From contig NZ_CP133720.1 of assembly GCF_031326225.1 (NCBI RefSeq), forward strand, positions 3,162,001 through 3,226,000: a stretch of 64,000 nt of DNA, read 5' to 3'. The translations under genes were made by a program, and so were the position numbers. The notes under the pieces were generated by a model. That model was not told the origin of the DNA, did not search any database, and worked only from the letters and a program-made list of their open reading frames with translations. Below, piece after piece: positions 44,322-54,067 of the stretch (positions within the stretch are counted from its first letter, which is position 1; each line of letters begins with the position of its first letter). This stretch comes from Undibacterium cyanobacteriorum. GTDB taxonomy: Bacteria; Pseudomonadota; Gammaproteobacteria; Burkholderiales; Burkholderiaceae_D.

Positions 44322-45518
44322 ATGTTCGAATTTTCCTCACAAACCTCTCTTCGTCCCCTCGCAAAAACCGCGTTTGGCTTGTTCCACTCGATTGGTTTTA
44401 TCAGCGCGATGGGCTTGATTAGTTCTGTCACTTTGATGGCACCGCTTGCGCATGCCGTAGAAAATCAAGCCAACGAATCCTCGGATTGGCGCATCGCTTC
44501 GGCAGAAACCTTAGGTATGGACGCTAACAAACTTCAGCAAATGGACGAGGCCATCCGCCAAAATCGTTTCCAGCAAATTACCAGTGTCTTAGTGGCCCGC
44601 AAAGGCCAACTCGTGCATGAAGCCTATTACGACAAAGATGCTCAAAATGGTGGTGTCGACGCTCTCCGCAATACCCGCTCAGCCACCAAAACCATCACCG
44701 GCATGTTAGCGGGTGCCGCAATTGATCGAGGCTATATCGGTTCTATCCAGTCGCCGATACTGCCCATTCTTCAACGCAAAGATCGCCTAGAAAATCCTGA
44801 TCCACGTAAATCTCGCATTACCGTTGGTGACTTGTTGACGATGAGTTCCATGCTCGAATGCGATGATCAAAATCAATTCTCACGCGGGAATGAAGAGCGT
44901 ATGTACCTGATCGAAGATTGGGTAAAGTTTTATTTGGATCTACCCATCAAAGGCTTTCCTGCATGGACCACAAAGCCAGCCGATTCTCCTTATGGCCGGG
45001 CTTTCAGCTATTGCACAGCCGGCACCACGACCTTGGGCGCAGTGATTCAAAAAGCGACCAAGAAACCGCTGCCAGAGTTTGCACAACAAGTCCTGTTTGA
45101 TCCGCTCGGCATCAAAAAGTTAGAGTGGCAATTCTCACCGCTAGGCCTCGCCCAAGGTGGTGGCGGCTTATCCTTACGCAGTCGTGATTTGCTTAGCCTA
45201 GGGCAATTATTAGCCAACGGAGGCACTTGGCAAGGCAAGCAGATTCTTCCGCTAGCGTGGGTCAAAGCCAGTATCAGTCCTCAAGCGCAAGTCGACGACC
45301 AGCGCGAATACGGCTACCTGCTCTGGCTCTATTCCTACACCGCCAAAGCTAAGTCCTACAAGTCATATCAAATGGCGGGCACAGGTGGCAACAAAGTCGT
45401 GGTTGTACCCGAACTCAATCTCGTGATCGTCGTGACCACCACCAATTATGGCGTGCGCAATCCGCACCAATTGAGTGACAAGTTAATTAGTGAGTTTGTG
45501 CTGGAATCTGTACTCTGA
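44322..45518 (+). CDS. Serine hydrolase (class C beta-lactamase family)
   Basis: 398 residues with an N-terminal signal region ending AHAVEN, predicting a periplasmic enzyme. S120-x2-K123 (RSATKTITGML) is the catalytic Ser/Lys pair. FSYCTAGTTTLG sits where the Y-x-N motif is expected, with Cys-Thr instead of the usual residues. MAGTGGNKVVVVPELNLVIVVTTTNY is the typical C-terminal strand with the KTG-like element replaced by GTGGN. It belongs to the EstB/penicillin-binding-protein-like group and is probably an esterase or peptidase rather than a true beta-lactamase. Downstream partner of the AraC gene. Confidence 0.82.
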   Translation: MFEFSSQTSLRPLAKTAFGLFHSIGFISAMGLISSVTLMAPLAHAVENQANESSDWRIASAETLGMDANKLQQMDEAIRQNRFQQITSVLVARKGQLVHEAYYDKDAQNGGVDALRNTRSATKTITGMLAGAAIDRGYIGSIQSPILPILQRKDRLENPDPRKSRITVGDLLTMSSMLECDDQNQFSRGNEERMYLIEDWVKFYLDLPIKGFPAWTTKPADSPYGRAFSYCTAGTTTLGAVIQKATKKPLPEFAQQVLFDPLGIKKLEWQFSPLGLAQGGGGLSLRSRDLLSLGQLLANGGTWQGKQILPLAWVKASISPQAQVDDQREYGYLLWLYSYTAKAKSYKSYQMAGTGGNKVVVVPELNLVIVVTTTNYGVRNPHQLSDKLISEFVLESVL

Positions 45519-45758
45519 GCTGAATGCTCATGAATCGCTGGCGTTTTTAAGTAGGCGCACAAGAGCAAGATAAAAGCATACAATCACGCGACAACAAATT
45601 CACATCTCTGATGAAAACACATCGGTGGATGCGAAGTTCACCCAATAAACAACAAACAAATGTCCGGTGTTTGTCTCATTTTCAACAAGAAGTGTAGGCA
45701 AACACCGAAGGCACCAAATGCACACCATACATATCATGCGCATAAAAAAGGAAAAGTT

Positions 45759-47840
45759 TTGCTGACACCCTATTTGAAACGCGCCCTGATATGTTCACTC
45801 GCGTTGTCCTCAATTTCACAGGCGCAAGAGACGCAAGAGAAACAGACCGTCACCATCAACGCAAACAAGCCAGAGTCCGTCAAGAAACTCGACAAAACCG
45901 TACACGACCTCACCAACTCAAGCAAAGCCGCAAATGGGACTGCACAAGATTTACTGCAAGCGATTCCACAAGTATCGGTCAGTGCCGATGGAAAAATCGC
46001 GGTCAATGGCAACTCACAGGTGACAGTCTTAGTCGATGGAAAACCGAGTGCCATCTTGTCCGGTGACGAGCGTGCCATTGGCTTGCAAACCATGAGTGGT
46101 GCTGATATTGCCAGCGTCGAAGTCATTACCAACCCATCGGCTGCCTACAGCACGAATGGCGGCGCCATCATCAACCTCGTTTTGAAACGGGATCGCAAAC
46201 TGGGGATGCGTAGTCAACTACGCGGCAGCATGACTGACCAAGGATTAAGAAACGCCAATCTGAACGTGGACTATGGTCAAGCCACTTTCGCATTGCATGG
46301 TAGTCTTGGGGATAGACGCGATGGCAATCTCAAAATTCGTGAGTCAATCATAGACTGGCAAAATCCTGTCGACGGTAACCATTACCGCAGCATTCAGAAT
46401 TCCGAAGTATTCGTCCGACGGCATGTGGAGAGCGCAAGCTTGGGGCTCGATTATTTGATTGATGCACAAAGCAGTATGAGTTTATCCGGACGCTACAACG
46501 CACGTCGTTCCATTCCACTTTTTGATGTCCTCAACCAAAATCTGAGCGTGCTGGAGCCACAAATCTTTCATCGCATCTCAGTCGGTCCCAATCAGCAATC
46601 CGATACCAATCTAAACTGGAGTTATGATCGCCAATCGGCAGACTCCGTGTTCAAGGCAAGCTTGCAACGAAGCAGCACACTGGGCTTAATCGACAAATCC
46701 TATCGCGATGTATTTCTTGAACCTGTTCGCGCCACGGAATACTCGCGCGGCACCACTCAAAATGCCCGCATGATTTCACAAGCGAATCTGGATTGGAGCG
46801 AACGAACCCCAAGCGCACAATGGGGAGCGGGACTCGATCTACAAGAAAAAACGGATGAACTCTACAACCATCAAGCCGTCGTCGACTTCACGAATCCTCA
46901 GGCGCCGGTAGAGATCATCGATCGAAATACGAGCAACAGTTATGCTGTCACCACTCGACTGGGCGCCGCCTATCTGACCAGAAAATGGAATACAGAGCAT
47001 TGGGAAATCTTACTAGGTGGTCGACTTGAAATCTACGAGCACAATCTGTATCCAAATCCAAACCGCAATGGCCAACACCGTTGGACATCATTGAATCCCA
47101 GCCTCAATGCACAGTATGTGATTGACGACAGCAGCAACCTGTCACTCAGTTATCGACGCAGCTTGCAAATGCCAGATGCGCGCGACCTTAATCCTTTTAC
47201 GACCTATATCGATGCGCAGAATGTCACACGTGGTAATCCCTCGCTCAAACCGCAAACCGTGGACGTGTGGGAGATTGGCCCCGATTTTACAAGCGACAAC
47301 TTGAGCGGGAATCTGACGGCGGTTCTACGGCAAACCGCGGATACGGTGGTCGAGACGCGCAGCATCTCCGATAAGTTGATTACGAGTTCACGCCAGAATG
47401 GTGGACATGCGCAGGCACTCGGCCTAAATTCCAGCCTCGATTGGAAGCCTACGAAATCGATTCAACTTGGATTCGACACAGGCTTCTTTCAAGTCGAGCT
47501 GAGCACACCAGAAAATGGCATCGCTATTCAACAAAAAAAGATCACCAGTTTTGTCAATCTTCGAGGAACTTACAAACACGAGACCGACAACCTCTCACTT
47601 GACGCCCATTGGCAATCGGGCAGTATCACGCCTTTAGGAAGTTTTGGAGCAACGCGTAGCGTAAACCTAGCTTGGAAGCGACAGCTTAGCAAGACACTGA
47701 GTTTGACGCTCAATGCGAACGATATTTTCGATGGCAGCAAAAAGACCTACCAAGTCCGCTCGTATAACTTCTCACAGACGGGATTCGATCACTTTGTGGC
47801 CCGTCGAATTTATGTAGGCTTTGTCAAGAAGTTTGAATAG
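45759..47840 (+). CDS. TonB-dependent receptor (outer-membrane beta-barrel family)
   Basis: Outer-membrane transporter. The preferred start is TTG 45759 (693 residues): it has AAGGA just upstream and opens directly with a signal peptide (LTPYLKRALICSLALSSISQAQ). The in-frame ATG at 45660 would add 33 residues without signal character. The plug is at about 20-140 (DLLQAIPQVSVSADGKIAVNG, VLVDGKPSAILSG, VEVITNPSAAYSTNGGAIINL), then a barrel ending in KKFE. The plug style matches receptors with OMP_b-brl_3-type barrels. No substrate is indicated by neighbours. Confidence 0.85.
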   Translation: MLTPYLKRALICSLALSSISQAQETQEKQTVTINANKPESVKKLDKTVHDLTNSSKAANGTAQDLLQAIPQVSVSADGKIAVNGNSQVTVLVDGKPSAILSGDERAIGLQTMSGADIASVEVITNPSAAYSTNGGAIINLVLKRDRKLGMRSQLRGSMTDQGLRNANLNVDYGQATFALHGSLGDRRDGNLKIRESIIDWQNPVDGNHYRSIQNSEVFVRRHVESASLGLDYLIDAQSSMSLSGRYNARRSIPLFDVLNQNLSVLEPQIFHRISVGPNQQSDTNLNWSYDRQSADSVFKASLQRSSTLGLIDKSYRDVFLEPVRATEYSRGTTQNARMISQANLDWSERTPSAQWGAGLDLQEKTDELYNHQAVVDFTNPQAPVEIIDRNTSNSYAVTTRLGAAYLTRKWNTEHWEILLGGRLEIYEHNLYPNPNRNGQHRWTSLNPSLNAQYVIDDSSNLSLSYRRSLQMPDARDLNPFTTYIDAQNVTRGNPSLKPQTVDVWEIGPDFTSDNLSGNLTAVLRQTADTVVETRSISDKLITSSRQNGGHAQALGLNSSLDWKPTKSIQLGFDTGFFQVELSTPENGIAIQQKKITSFVNLRGTYKHETDNLSLDAHWQSGSITPLGSFGATRSVNLAWKRQLSKTLSLTLNANDIFDGSKKTYQVRSYNFSQTGFDHFVARRIYVGFVKKFE

Positions 47841-48095
47841 ACCCATTTGGAGTTCGCGTCACCCAAAGAGCGTAATTAAGCTCAATCATAAGCGCCTCTC
47901 AGGTGGTAAATATCGACTATTTTTACCACCAGAATCCACTTCCAACATCAAGCAAAATCTCTACAATACTGCCGGCACGCGCTGAGGAAATTCCTCGCGG
48001 CAGCCGCCCACATCGAAATCGAATTGGGCAAAAGAATCGCCACCATTATTCGCCACCATATCCAGACAATCTACACAAAATAGGAGAGATCAAAC

Positions 48096-48413
48096 ATGAA
48101 ATGTCCCGTATGTGATAACGTGAATTTATTGATGTCAGAACGCCAAGGCATCGAAATCGACTATTGCCCGCAATGTCGCGGTATTTGGCTAGACCGTGGC
48201 GAGCTCGACAAAATCATTGAGCGTAGCGGAAGTACTCAGGCGGCATCGGCGCAGGAAGTGCAACGCCAAGCTCAGCCAGGCATTTTCAGCTCGACACCGA
48301 ACGTAGCACCCCAAACAGCACCGCAGAAGCATCAGCAACACTATCCGCTACCCAGTGCTCATTACAAAAAGAAGAAAGAAGGATTCCTCTCTGAACTTTT
48401 TGATTTTGATTAA
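48096..48413 (+). CDS. Zinc-ribbon (TFIIB-type) domain protein
   Basis: 105 residues. The N-terminal zf-TFIIB domain is complete: CPVCDN near residue 3, YCPQCRGIWLDRGELDKII near 28-46. A glutamine/alanine-rich linker and a lysine-rich patch (YKKKKEGFLSELFDFD) at the end are typical of this widespread small-protein family. AGGAGA precedes the ATG. Function unknown. Confidence 0.85.
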   Translation: MKCPVCDNVNLLMSERQGIEIDYCPQCRGIWLDRGELDKIIERSGSTQAASAQEVQRQAQPGIFSSTPNVAPQTAPQKHQQHYPLPSAHYKKKKEGFLSELFDFD

Positions 48414-48552
48414 ACGAAGTCTTTTTGATTTCGCCTGGGATGAGGTTCCATCTTTTAGAATCTCTCCGAGCAGACTCGATTAGCTTCTGAGTCTGTAAAT
48501 TATCACTCTTCAAAAAGTCGTCCCACACACTTTTCCTAAAACCGACTACCAT

Positions 48553-48747
48553 TTATTTGCGAGAGATCAGGACCGGGACGCCGTCAACTTTTAAAGTATC
48601 AAATGCTTTTCGTACCGAAGGGTCTTGATCAATGTAAAAGATACGGAAGCTCGTACCTCTCCCTTTCAGCAGTTGAATCCCCTCCTTACAATAGCTGCAC
48701 TTGGTGTCTCCAAGCACAACTAAGTCTTTATTGACGTGTTCATACAT
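48553..48747 (-). CDS. Short glutaredoxin-like protein
   Basis: 64 residues, shorter than typical glutaredoxins (about 80). VVLGDTKCSYCKEGIQLLKGRG has the C-x2-C active site, and VDGVPVLISRK the cis-proline segment. It probably reduces disulphides or carries redox equivalents in the cytoplasm. An 88-codon frame starts directly at its stop but runs into the antisense of the zinc-ribbon gene and is not accepted. Confidence 0.72.
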   Translation of the reverse strand: MYEHVNKDLVVLGDTKCSYCKEGIQLLKGRGTSFRIFYIDQDPSVRKAFDTLKVDGVPVLISRK

Positions 48748-49061
48748 TTAGTTGACGAACTGTTGCGGAGATTTCACCCTTCATCTCTCAGATCAACCTT
48801 CCTGAATCGGCAATGATCTGGTCCTTGCTGTGTCAAGGTGGCGTGTTGATTTTCTGTATTGCAGAGTTTTGAATTTGATATAGACCAACTGAAACAAAGA
48901 ATGAAAGTGGTTTTGTGACGCTCCCTTCCTTGCCAAGTTCGCCACAATCCTGTTCAATGCAACTCTGGCACAAAACTCATTCGTTTCTAAAAAACAGTAA
49001 GTAAGAATAAGAAATCCAAGACTGAGCTCACCCCTTACTGCAAATATAAAAGGAATAAAAC
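48748..49061. other. Intergenic gap
   Basis: About 310 bases between the divergent glutaredoxin-like gene and the next membrane protein. No gene, repeat or strong hairpin seen. Confidence 0.5.
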
Positions 49062-50039
49062 ATGCTGATTCCAGAATACTGGGCGGAAGCCTCGGGGAAG
49101 ACGACACGTCACAACAAGCCCATCACGATACGGCGTTTTGGTTGGTCCAATACCAGCCAAGCGGAAGCTCAAAACCATGCGGAGCAGCGAGTTCAAGAAG
49201 CGATACAGGCGACGCTGGCTGGGGAAAATCTCGCTAGACGTGAACTGAAAATACCTTACAACGGTTCCGACGGCGTCCCCATTCGAGAAGAGGTGCTAGA
49301 ACGCCACCCCCACTGCGTCATTACACGCAATGCTTATGGTGCACAGTGTTTGAACACGGCTGAAGTGCTCTTCGCTGACATCGACTTTGAGATCCCGCGC
49401 AAACCTGCTGCTTATTCTTGGACGATATTTTTTCTCGTCATCTTCAGTTTTGTGGTCGGTAAAAATCTATTCAGTTTTCCGACAGCATTTGCGATTGCCA
49501 TGGCGACTTGGTTTATCAGCTATCGAATCGGAAACTTATGGTGGTCGTGGCAGCAGAATCGTCACCCTTCCGCAGAAGAGCAAGCCTTGGCACGGGTTGA
49601 TCAATTTCTCGTCAGCCGACCGCTCTGGCATGTTCGCATTTATCGCACACCTGCTGGCTTGCGCTTGCTGGCGATGCACCAAACTTTTGGCGCCGACGAT
49701 GCCGAAGTTGCGGAGAGTTTTGTCGCATTCCGCACCGATAAAATCTACGTTCAAATGTGCAGCAACCAACACTGTTTTAGAGCGCGAGTTAGTCCTAAAC
49801 CTTGGCGCATTGGAATTCAAGCGCACCTCAAGCCGCGCCCTGGTGTGTGGCCAATTGATCCCAATCGTCTGCCAGATCGTCAACAGTGGGTTGCGCACTA
49901 TGAGCGCACTGCGCAAGGCTATGCAGCCTGCCGTTTTTTGATGGAGAAAGGTAGTGGCTATGTAGACCCCGTTGCGGAGCAAGTACGCGCCATCCATGAT
50001 CAGATGTGTAAAGCCTTGGAACCGCTTCCGATTGCTTAG
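49062..50039 (+). CDS. Membrane protein of unknown function
   Basis: 325 residues. The N-terminal part is soluble (IPEYWAEASGKTTR..., AEAQNHAEQRVQEAI), two hydrophobic helices lie at about 118-158, and the C-terminal cytosolic region is rich in Trp/Arg. Proteins beginning with this conserved PEYWAEA-type motif are found widely in Proteobacteria without known function. Lone gene. Confidence 0.65.
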   Translation: MLIPEYWAEASGKTTRHNKPITIRRFGWSNTSQAEAQNHAEQRVQEAIQATLAGENLARRELKIPYNGSDGVPIREEVLERHPHCVITRNAYGAQCLNTAEVLFADIDFEIPRKPAAYSWTIFFLVIFSFVVGKNLFSFPTAFAIAMATWFISYRIGNLWWSWQQNRHPSAEEQALARVDQFLVSRPLWHVRIYRTPAGLRLLAMHQTFGADDAEVAESFVAFRTDKIYVQMCSNQHCFRARVSPKPWRIGIQAHLKPRPGVWPIDPNRLPDRQQWVAHYERTAQGYAACRFLMEKGSGYVDPVAEQVRAIHDQMCKALEPLPIA

Positions 50040-50136
50040 CAAGCTACTTCATGGACAAAGCGTTGCCCCCCTGCCAACCGCTTTACAAGCAGCTCTTTGT
50101 CGCATAGAGTGGAAAATACAAAGCTAAAGAGAAGTG

Positions 50137-50601
50137 ATGTCAATGAGTGTTTATTCGATCCACCAGCACGACCAACAGGGTCAACTCCATCCTTTATTGG
50201 GACTCATGTTGGCCGTCTTCATTCTTAGTTTCGTCGCGGTCGCCTATTTTCAGAAACGTGACTTGCAAAGTGCAAGACCAAATCAAGTATCGTTCACGCT
50301 GCCCCAGTCCAATACATCTTTGACGAATGAGCACGAACGCATACATCTCGAAGTCGATTTTGACGAAACGATCTCATGGAACGGACGACAATTGAGTCAG
50401 AATGAACTGCGCCAACGTTTGGAGAGAGTTGCCCGATATAGCCCGAATGCGGTGGTGAGCCTGAAGGCTAATCAACGCACTTCTTTCGGCGTCTTTTTTA
50501 AAACTGTGAAGAACATTCAAAGCACAGGTATCAGAGTGTTAGAGATTGTGCAGCTGACGACAAACTCGGCATCGACCAATCCCCAAGTCCTTCCTTCATG
50601 A
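50137..50601 (+). CDS. ExbD/TolR-like protein
   Basis: 154 residues. It has a single N-terminal membrane helix (LLGLMLAVFILSFVAVAYF), then a periplasmic domain with ISWNGRQLSQNELRQRLERVARYSPNAVVSLKANQRTSFGVFFKTVKNIQSTGI, the arrangement of ExbD/TolR. ATG 50137 follows a GTG at 50134. No ExbB/TolQ or TonB partner is adjacent. Energy coupling to TonB receptors is the family role, but this orphan may act differently. Confidence 0.72.
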   Translation: MSMSVYSIHQHDQQGQLHPLLGLMLAVFILSFVAVAYFQKRDLQSARPNQVSFTLPQSNTSLTNEHERIHLEVDFDETISWNGRQLSQNELRQRLERVARYSPNAVVSLKANQRTSFGVFFKTVKNIQSTGIRVLEIVQLTTNSASTNPQVLPS

Positions 50602-50754
50602 CTTCTCGTTTTCTTCAGTCATGAATATTGAAGGTGAAAATCCTTGCAAGGCGAACTTCATCTGTGGCACAGTTCTGCTTCTCAAAAAACAAGCTGCATG
50701 AGAACTCACACAGCACCCGAGTTCAATGCGGAACTAAAATTCAAGGAAATAAAA

Positions 50755-51327
50755 TTGCGTTCAATTTACTTCATCCCCGCTTTATTCCTCTCCGGCTTGT
50801 GCAATATTAGTGCCGCACAGAACCCGGATATCAACTTCGATGATTCGACTTTTGTTTTCCAAAGCGCAAGCAAAGAGACTAGTTTTGGCACTACCTCAAT
50901 TCGTCAAATGTATGCCGCCGAAAGTCCGAGCCGCCACGCTTGTAGTGTTCAAGTAACACAGAAGACTGGTTCGACCGTTCAAGGTGTTTTATCTGTCGAC
51001 CGCATGGTAATGGTGCCGGCACTCACTGTCATTCCTTTCGAGATCACAGCGAATCCAGAGAAGAGCGCGAATGAAGATGCGGTTTCGATTGGTGCTATGA
51101 AGAATATCAAAGACAGTTCCAAATATACAGTCATCCTGCATCGAGCCACGCTGATGGCAAATGGAACTTTGCGTGACATTCTCATTCAATGCAATGACTT
51201 CAAATACGAAGGCGTGTGGACAAAAACCGCCGCGCAATTTGAGGCCCTTCGGTCGGATTGGACTCGAGCTCTCTTCAAGCTCGATCCTAAACTTTCAAGT
51301 GACAGCGAAGCAAAACCCAAACAATAA
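50755..51327 (+). CDS. Exported hypothetical protein
   Basis: 190 residues from a TTG at 50755, supported by AAGGA eight bases upstream and an immediate signal peptide (RSIYFIPALFLSGLCNISAAQ). Longer in-frame starts (50644, 50698) precede the signal with unlikely sequence. The mature domain has two Cys and no recognised motif. Periplasmic; function unknown. Confidence 0.6.
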   Translation: MRSIYFIPALFLSGLCNISAAQNPDINFDDSTFVFQSASKETSFGTTSIRQMYAAESPSRHACSVQVTQKTGSTVQGVLSVDRMVMVPALTVIPFEITANPEKSANEDAVSIGAMKNIKDSSKYTVILHRATLMANGTLRDILIQCNDFKYEGVWTKTAAQFEALRSDWTRALFKLDPKLSSDSEAKPKQ

Positions 51328-51416
51328 AGGCGCTCGGAAGCACTCATCAGACTACTCGGAGCCGTGTCGAACGGCTCCGCAAAAAAACAATCAACAATCA
51401 TAAGAGAGCTTGGTCT

Positions 51417-52706
51417 TCAAGCACCCGTTACCAACTCTTCCATCAAATCCGCTTTCATCAGCAAGCGAGCATTTCCCGTGCTATCAATTACAAAAGCACC
51501 TTTGCCATTGGTGTACACAATGCTGCCATCGGCATGAATATCGTAAGCCAACACACTAGTCGCGAGGACGAGCTCATTCCCTTGACGATCACGCGAGATC
51601 AATTGCCACGAGCGCGGCACTAAAGACGGCACACCCTGGACTGCGTTCCCGCTTCGCAACGCTTTCTCAGTGTCGATACGACGACCTTTTAAAATCATTT
51701 CCTTGAGGTCTGCCTGCACTGCGGGGCCATTGGCGCTCGTCAATGGCTTCTGCGAATACATCATCGAAAAGAAATTGAGATAGTGGAAAACGGCGCGCAA
51801 TAACCGGAAAGGAAACAACAAGCTATCGAGCAAAACACTCAAGGTATCATTCTTCACCGCTTCATAGGGACGACGGATAAAATGCAAATTACCACTTGGG
51901 CAAACACGGGGATGCAGATAATCAAATTGGGGGTCGCTCAAGACTTCCGTAACGCGTCCCGATTTCATGTCCAACATTTGTATGCTGGCGTTTCCAACCG
52001 CCGCGATGTATCCGCCGTTCACACGCGCTAAGCCCGCTGATTGATACAAAATTTTGCCGTCTGCTTCTGGAATCCAAGTTGGTGCACAATCAAGCGTATC
52101 ACCACCCGTCAGCGCTTGAAACTGTGAACCATCGGCATGAATCATGGCGATATTACTAGCCCCATCACGACTGGCAGACGTACATAAGAAACGCGCTTGG
52201 CTTGGCTCTAAATTAAGATCGCTTAAGGACAAATTTTGCTTATGCAGTATCCTTTTCTCTTCGCCAGTTTTGAGGTTCATCGAGAACAAACCGCCCATGA
52301 CCTCATCGCGCAAAAAATACATGATATGGTCGCGGTCAAAAAATTGCATGGCGGTTGCTTCGATATTCGCACCATCCTTCTTGAAATGGCGTAATCCCCC
52401 ATTGGCTGATACGCTAAAACTCGTATTTTCTTTCCATGCATGGCGCTCTTGTTGACGCTCGATTTTATCAATCATTTCTTGCACATAAGGGCTCTGCAAT
52501 TGCTCCACGCCATGCGCCTGCTGATAATACAATTTTCCACCCGCGATATAGGCTAGCGGATAACGATTATCGGCTTGCCAAGGATGCGCGCCGTTGGCAT
52601 TTCCGTGCTGATTTTCGTTAGCACTTTGTGCCGCAGATTGCTTCATCAATTGAGAGATCAAAAAGATGGCGACGGCGATACCGCAAAGAATAAGAAGTAG
52701 GTGCAC
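51417..52706 (-). CDS. Beta-propeller-like membrane-anchored protein
   Basis: 429 residues. An N-terminal anchor (LLLILCGIAVAIFLISQLM) is followed by repeated strands of TolB/WD40-like type (LFSMNLKTGEEKRILHK, SNIAMIHADGSQFQALTGGD, GKILYQSAGLARVNGG, IQMLDMKSGRVTEVLSDPQFDYLHPRVCPSGN). A hydrophobic insertion near 290-310 (LLFPFRLLRAVFHYLNFFS) interrupts the repeats. Probably a periplasmic sensor or scaffold. No neighbour gives a role. Confidence 0.65.
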   Translation of the reverse strand: MHLLLILCGIAVAIFLISQLMKQSAAQSANENQHGNANGAHPWQADNRYPLAYIAGGKLYYQQAHGVEQLQSPYVQEMIDKIERQQERHAWKENTSFSVSANGGLRHFKKDGANIEATAMQFFDRDHIMYFLRDEVMGGLFSMNLKTGEEKRILHKQNLSLSDLNLEPSQARFLCTSASRDGASNIAMIHADGSQFQALTGGDTLDCAPTWIPEADGKILYQSAGLARVNGGYIAAVGNASIQMLDMKSGRVTEVLSDPQFDYLHPRVCPSGNLHFIRRPYEAVKNDTLSVLLDSLLFPFRLLRAVFHYLNFFSMMYSQKPLTSANGPAVQADLKEMILKGRRIDTEKALRSGNAVQGVPSLVPRSWQLISRDRQGNELVLATSVLAYDIHADGSIVYTNGKGAFVIDSTGNARLLMKADLMEELVTGA

Positions 52707-52942
52707 GAATTTTCCTTACAAATCGAACAAAACTTGATTTTCGCATGACGGCATCGAATCACAAACTGCAGCATCGCACGATGATGCAAGTTTCTGACAG
52801 ATGCTTTGCATCATGCACAAAGTGAATTCGAGGAGGAAAATAATTCGAGCGAAAAGCCTTTACGATGCAGTTCGACGATCTATACTGAGTCATGCAGCAA
52901 TGCAATATTGCCGCACTTTCCTCTAGCGTATGGGAGCTCAAC

Positions 52943-53254
52943 ATGATCACCCCAGAGACCCTGCAATTGTTGATGAAAGAAGTCGAGAGTGAAGATCCGA
53001 TCGACTTTGCCGATCTGCCGTTTGAAGAAGATGCGCTGCGCGCAATCGTCGCCGACCACTTATGCGAAATCGCCGAACGCCTCGAAAATTTCAGCGTCGA
53101 AGATCGGCAAGTGACCTTGATGGCGGTCGCTGCCAAACTCGTTTTGGAAAATCTTGTTTTGCACGTTCAGCTACTGCGCCAACACGGCATTCCTCTCTCA
53201 CGCGAAGTTGACGCGCTGCTGGGAAAGCTGCGTGGTGGCGATGGACAACAATAG
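52943..53254 (+). CDS. Hypothetical small acidic protein
   Basis: 103 residues from ATG 52943, which has GGGAG seven bases upstream. Earlier in-frame codons (from 52892) lack a ribosome site. Acidic, helical, with no signal. No family recognised. Converges with tpm. Confidence 0.55.
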   Translation: MITPETLQLLMKEVESEDPIDFADLPFEEDALRAIVADHLCEIAERLENFSVEDRQVTLMAVAAKLVLENLVLHVQLLRQHGIPLSREVDALLGKLRGGDGQQ

Positions 53255-53294
53255 ACAATACTTAGCAGACCAATCGCACCCCGAGCTCAAGCGC

Positions 53295-53948
53295 CTATGG
53301 TCTTCTGCGCAGCAGATAAACCGATTCGGTCGATGCGGTTTTACCCTTCATTCCCCCTTCCACTTCCGCTTCAAATAGCTTTGCGATGTCAAAATGCGAA
53401 GCGTAATGCTGTCGAACTTCCTCATGGCTGATGGAAAATGGCGGCCCAACAATCACCGTTTGATCATATTCATAGGTGATCAATAACTGCGGTGCCGCAT
53501 CAGTTAATTTTCTCAAGTGAGCGGTATAGTCACGGCGCATAGACTCAGGCAAAGCAACCAATGCCGCGCGATCATAGACTGCATCAATCGATCCCACCTG
53601 TTCCGTCTGAATCGCAAAAAAGTCGCCGACAAAGACGCTCAAATGGTCGACCCGATAATGAATGTAATTCGAATATTGTTGGATCTGAGGTTCGATATCC
53701 GAGTCGGCAAATAATTCAGCAAACAATTCGCGTACCGCTGTCTCACTCAATTCGACCCCGACCACCTGCAAGCCTTGCGACAAAAGATAGGCAATGTCAC
53801 GCGTCTTTCCACAGAGTGGCACTAAGACCGTCTGCCCCGCCGTAAGAGGCAATTGCGATAAATGGTCGCGTAACAAAGGATTCACATGCTCGCGATGAAA
53901 TCCCAATTCTCGACGTTGCCACCGGTCATGCCAAAACTGTGCATCCAT
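53295..53948 (-). CDS. tpm: Thiopurine S-methyltransferase
   Basis: S-adenosylmethionine-dependent methyltransferase acting on thiopurines and, in some bacteria, on tellurite or selenite. 217 residues, matching bacterial Tpm. FWHDRWQRRELGFH is the N-terminal hallmark, VLVPLCGKTRDIAYLLSQG is motif I, and VVGVELSETAVRELF follows. AAGGAGA precedes the ATG. Its promoter has a MerR-style long spacer and is divergent from a MerR-family gene, suggesting metal- or thiol-induced expression (inference). Confidence 0.92.
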   Translation of the reverse strand: MDAQFWHDRWQRRELGFHREHVNPLLRDHLSQLPLTAGQTVLVPLCGKTRDIAYLLSQGLQVVGVELSETAVRELFAELFADSDIEPQIQQYSNYIHYRVDHLSVFVGDFFAIQTEQVGSIDAVYDRAALVALPESMRRDYTAHLRKLTDAAPQLLITYEYDQTVIVGPPFSISHEEVRQHYASHFDIAKLFEAEVEGGMKGKTASTESVYLLRRRP

Positions 53949-53982
53949 CTCATTCTCCTTGATTGCTTGAACTAAGAAGCAT

Positions 53983-54013
53983 AGGATACAAGTTCAAGCG
54001 CACTTGAAGTCAA
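53983..54013 (-). promoter_or_regulatory. tpm promoter with 19-bp spacer and dyad
   Basis: On the minus strand, -35 TTGACT (54008-54013) and -10 TATCCT (53983-53988) are separated by 19 bases containing TTCAAG-TGCG-CTTGAA. A divergent MerR-family regulator starts at 54068. The over-long spacer plus dyad is the MerR activation layout. Confidence 0.8.
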
Positions 54014-54067
54014 GTATTTTTTTAAGAAATCGTGAGCACTAAGGTCAAAGCGGTGAAGGGATTTTAG

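Noticed and set aside
47902..47930. GGTGGTAAA...TTTACCACC inverted repeat after the second TonB receptor as a terminator
   Set aside because: The dyad is real but has no T-tract on either strand, so a rho-independent terminator call is not supported.
48286..48552. 88-codon minus-strand frame starting at the glutaredoxin-like stop
   Set aside because: Its second half is antisense to the zinc-ribbon gene and no ribosome site or recognisable domain is seen; only the start position is suggestive.
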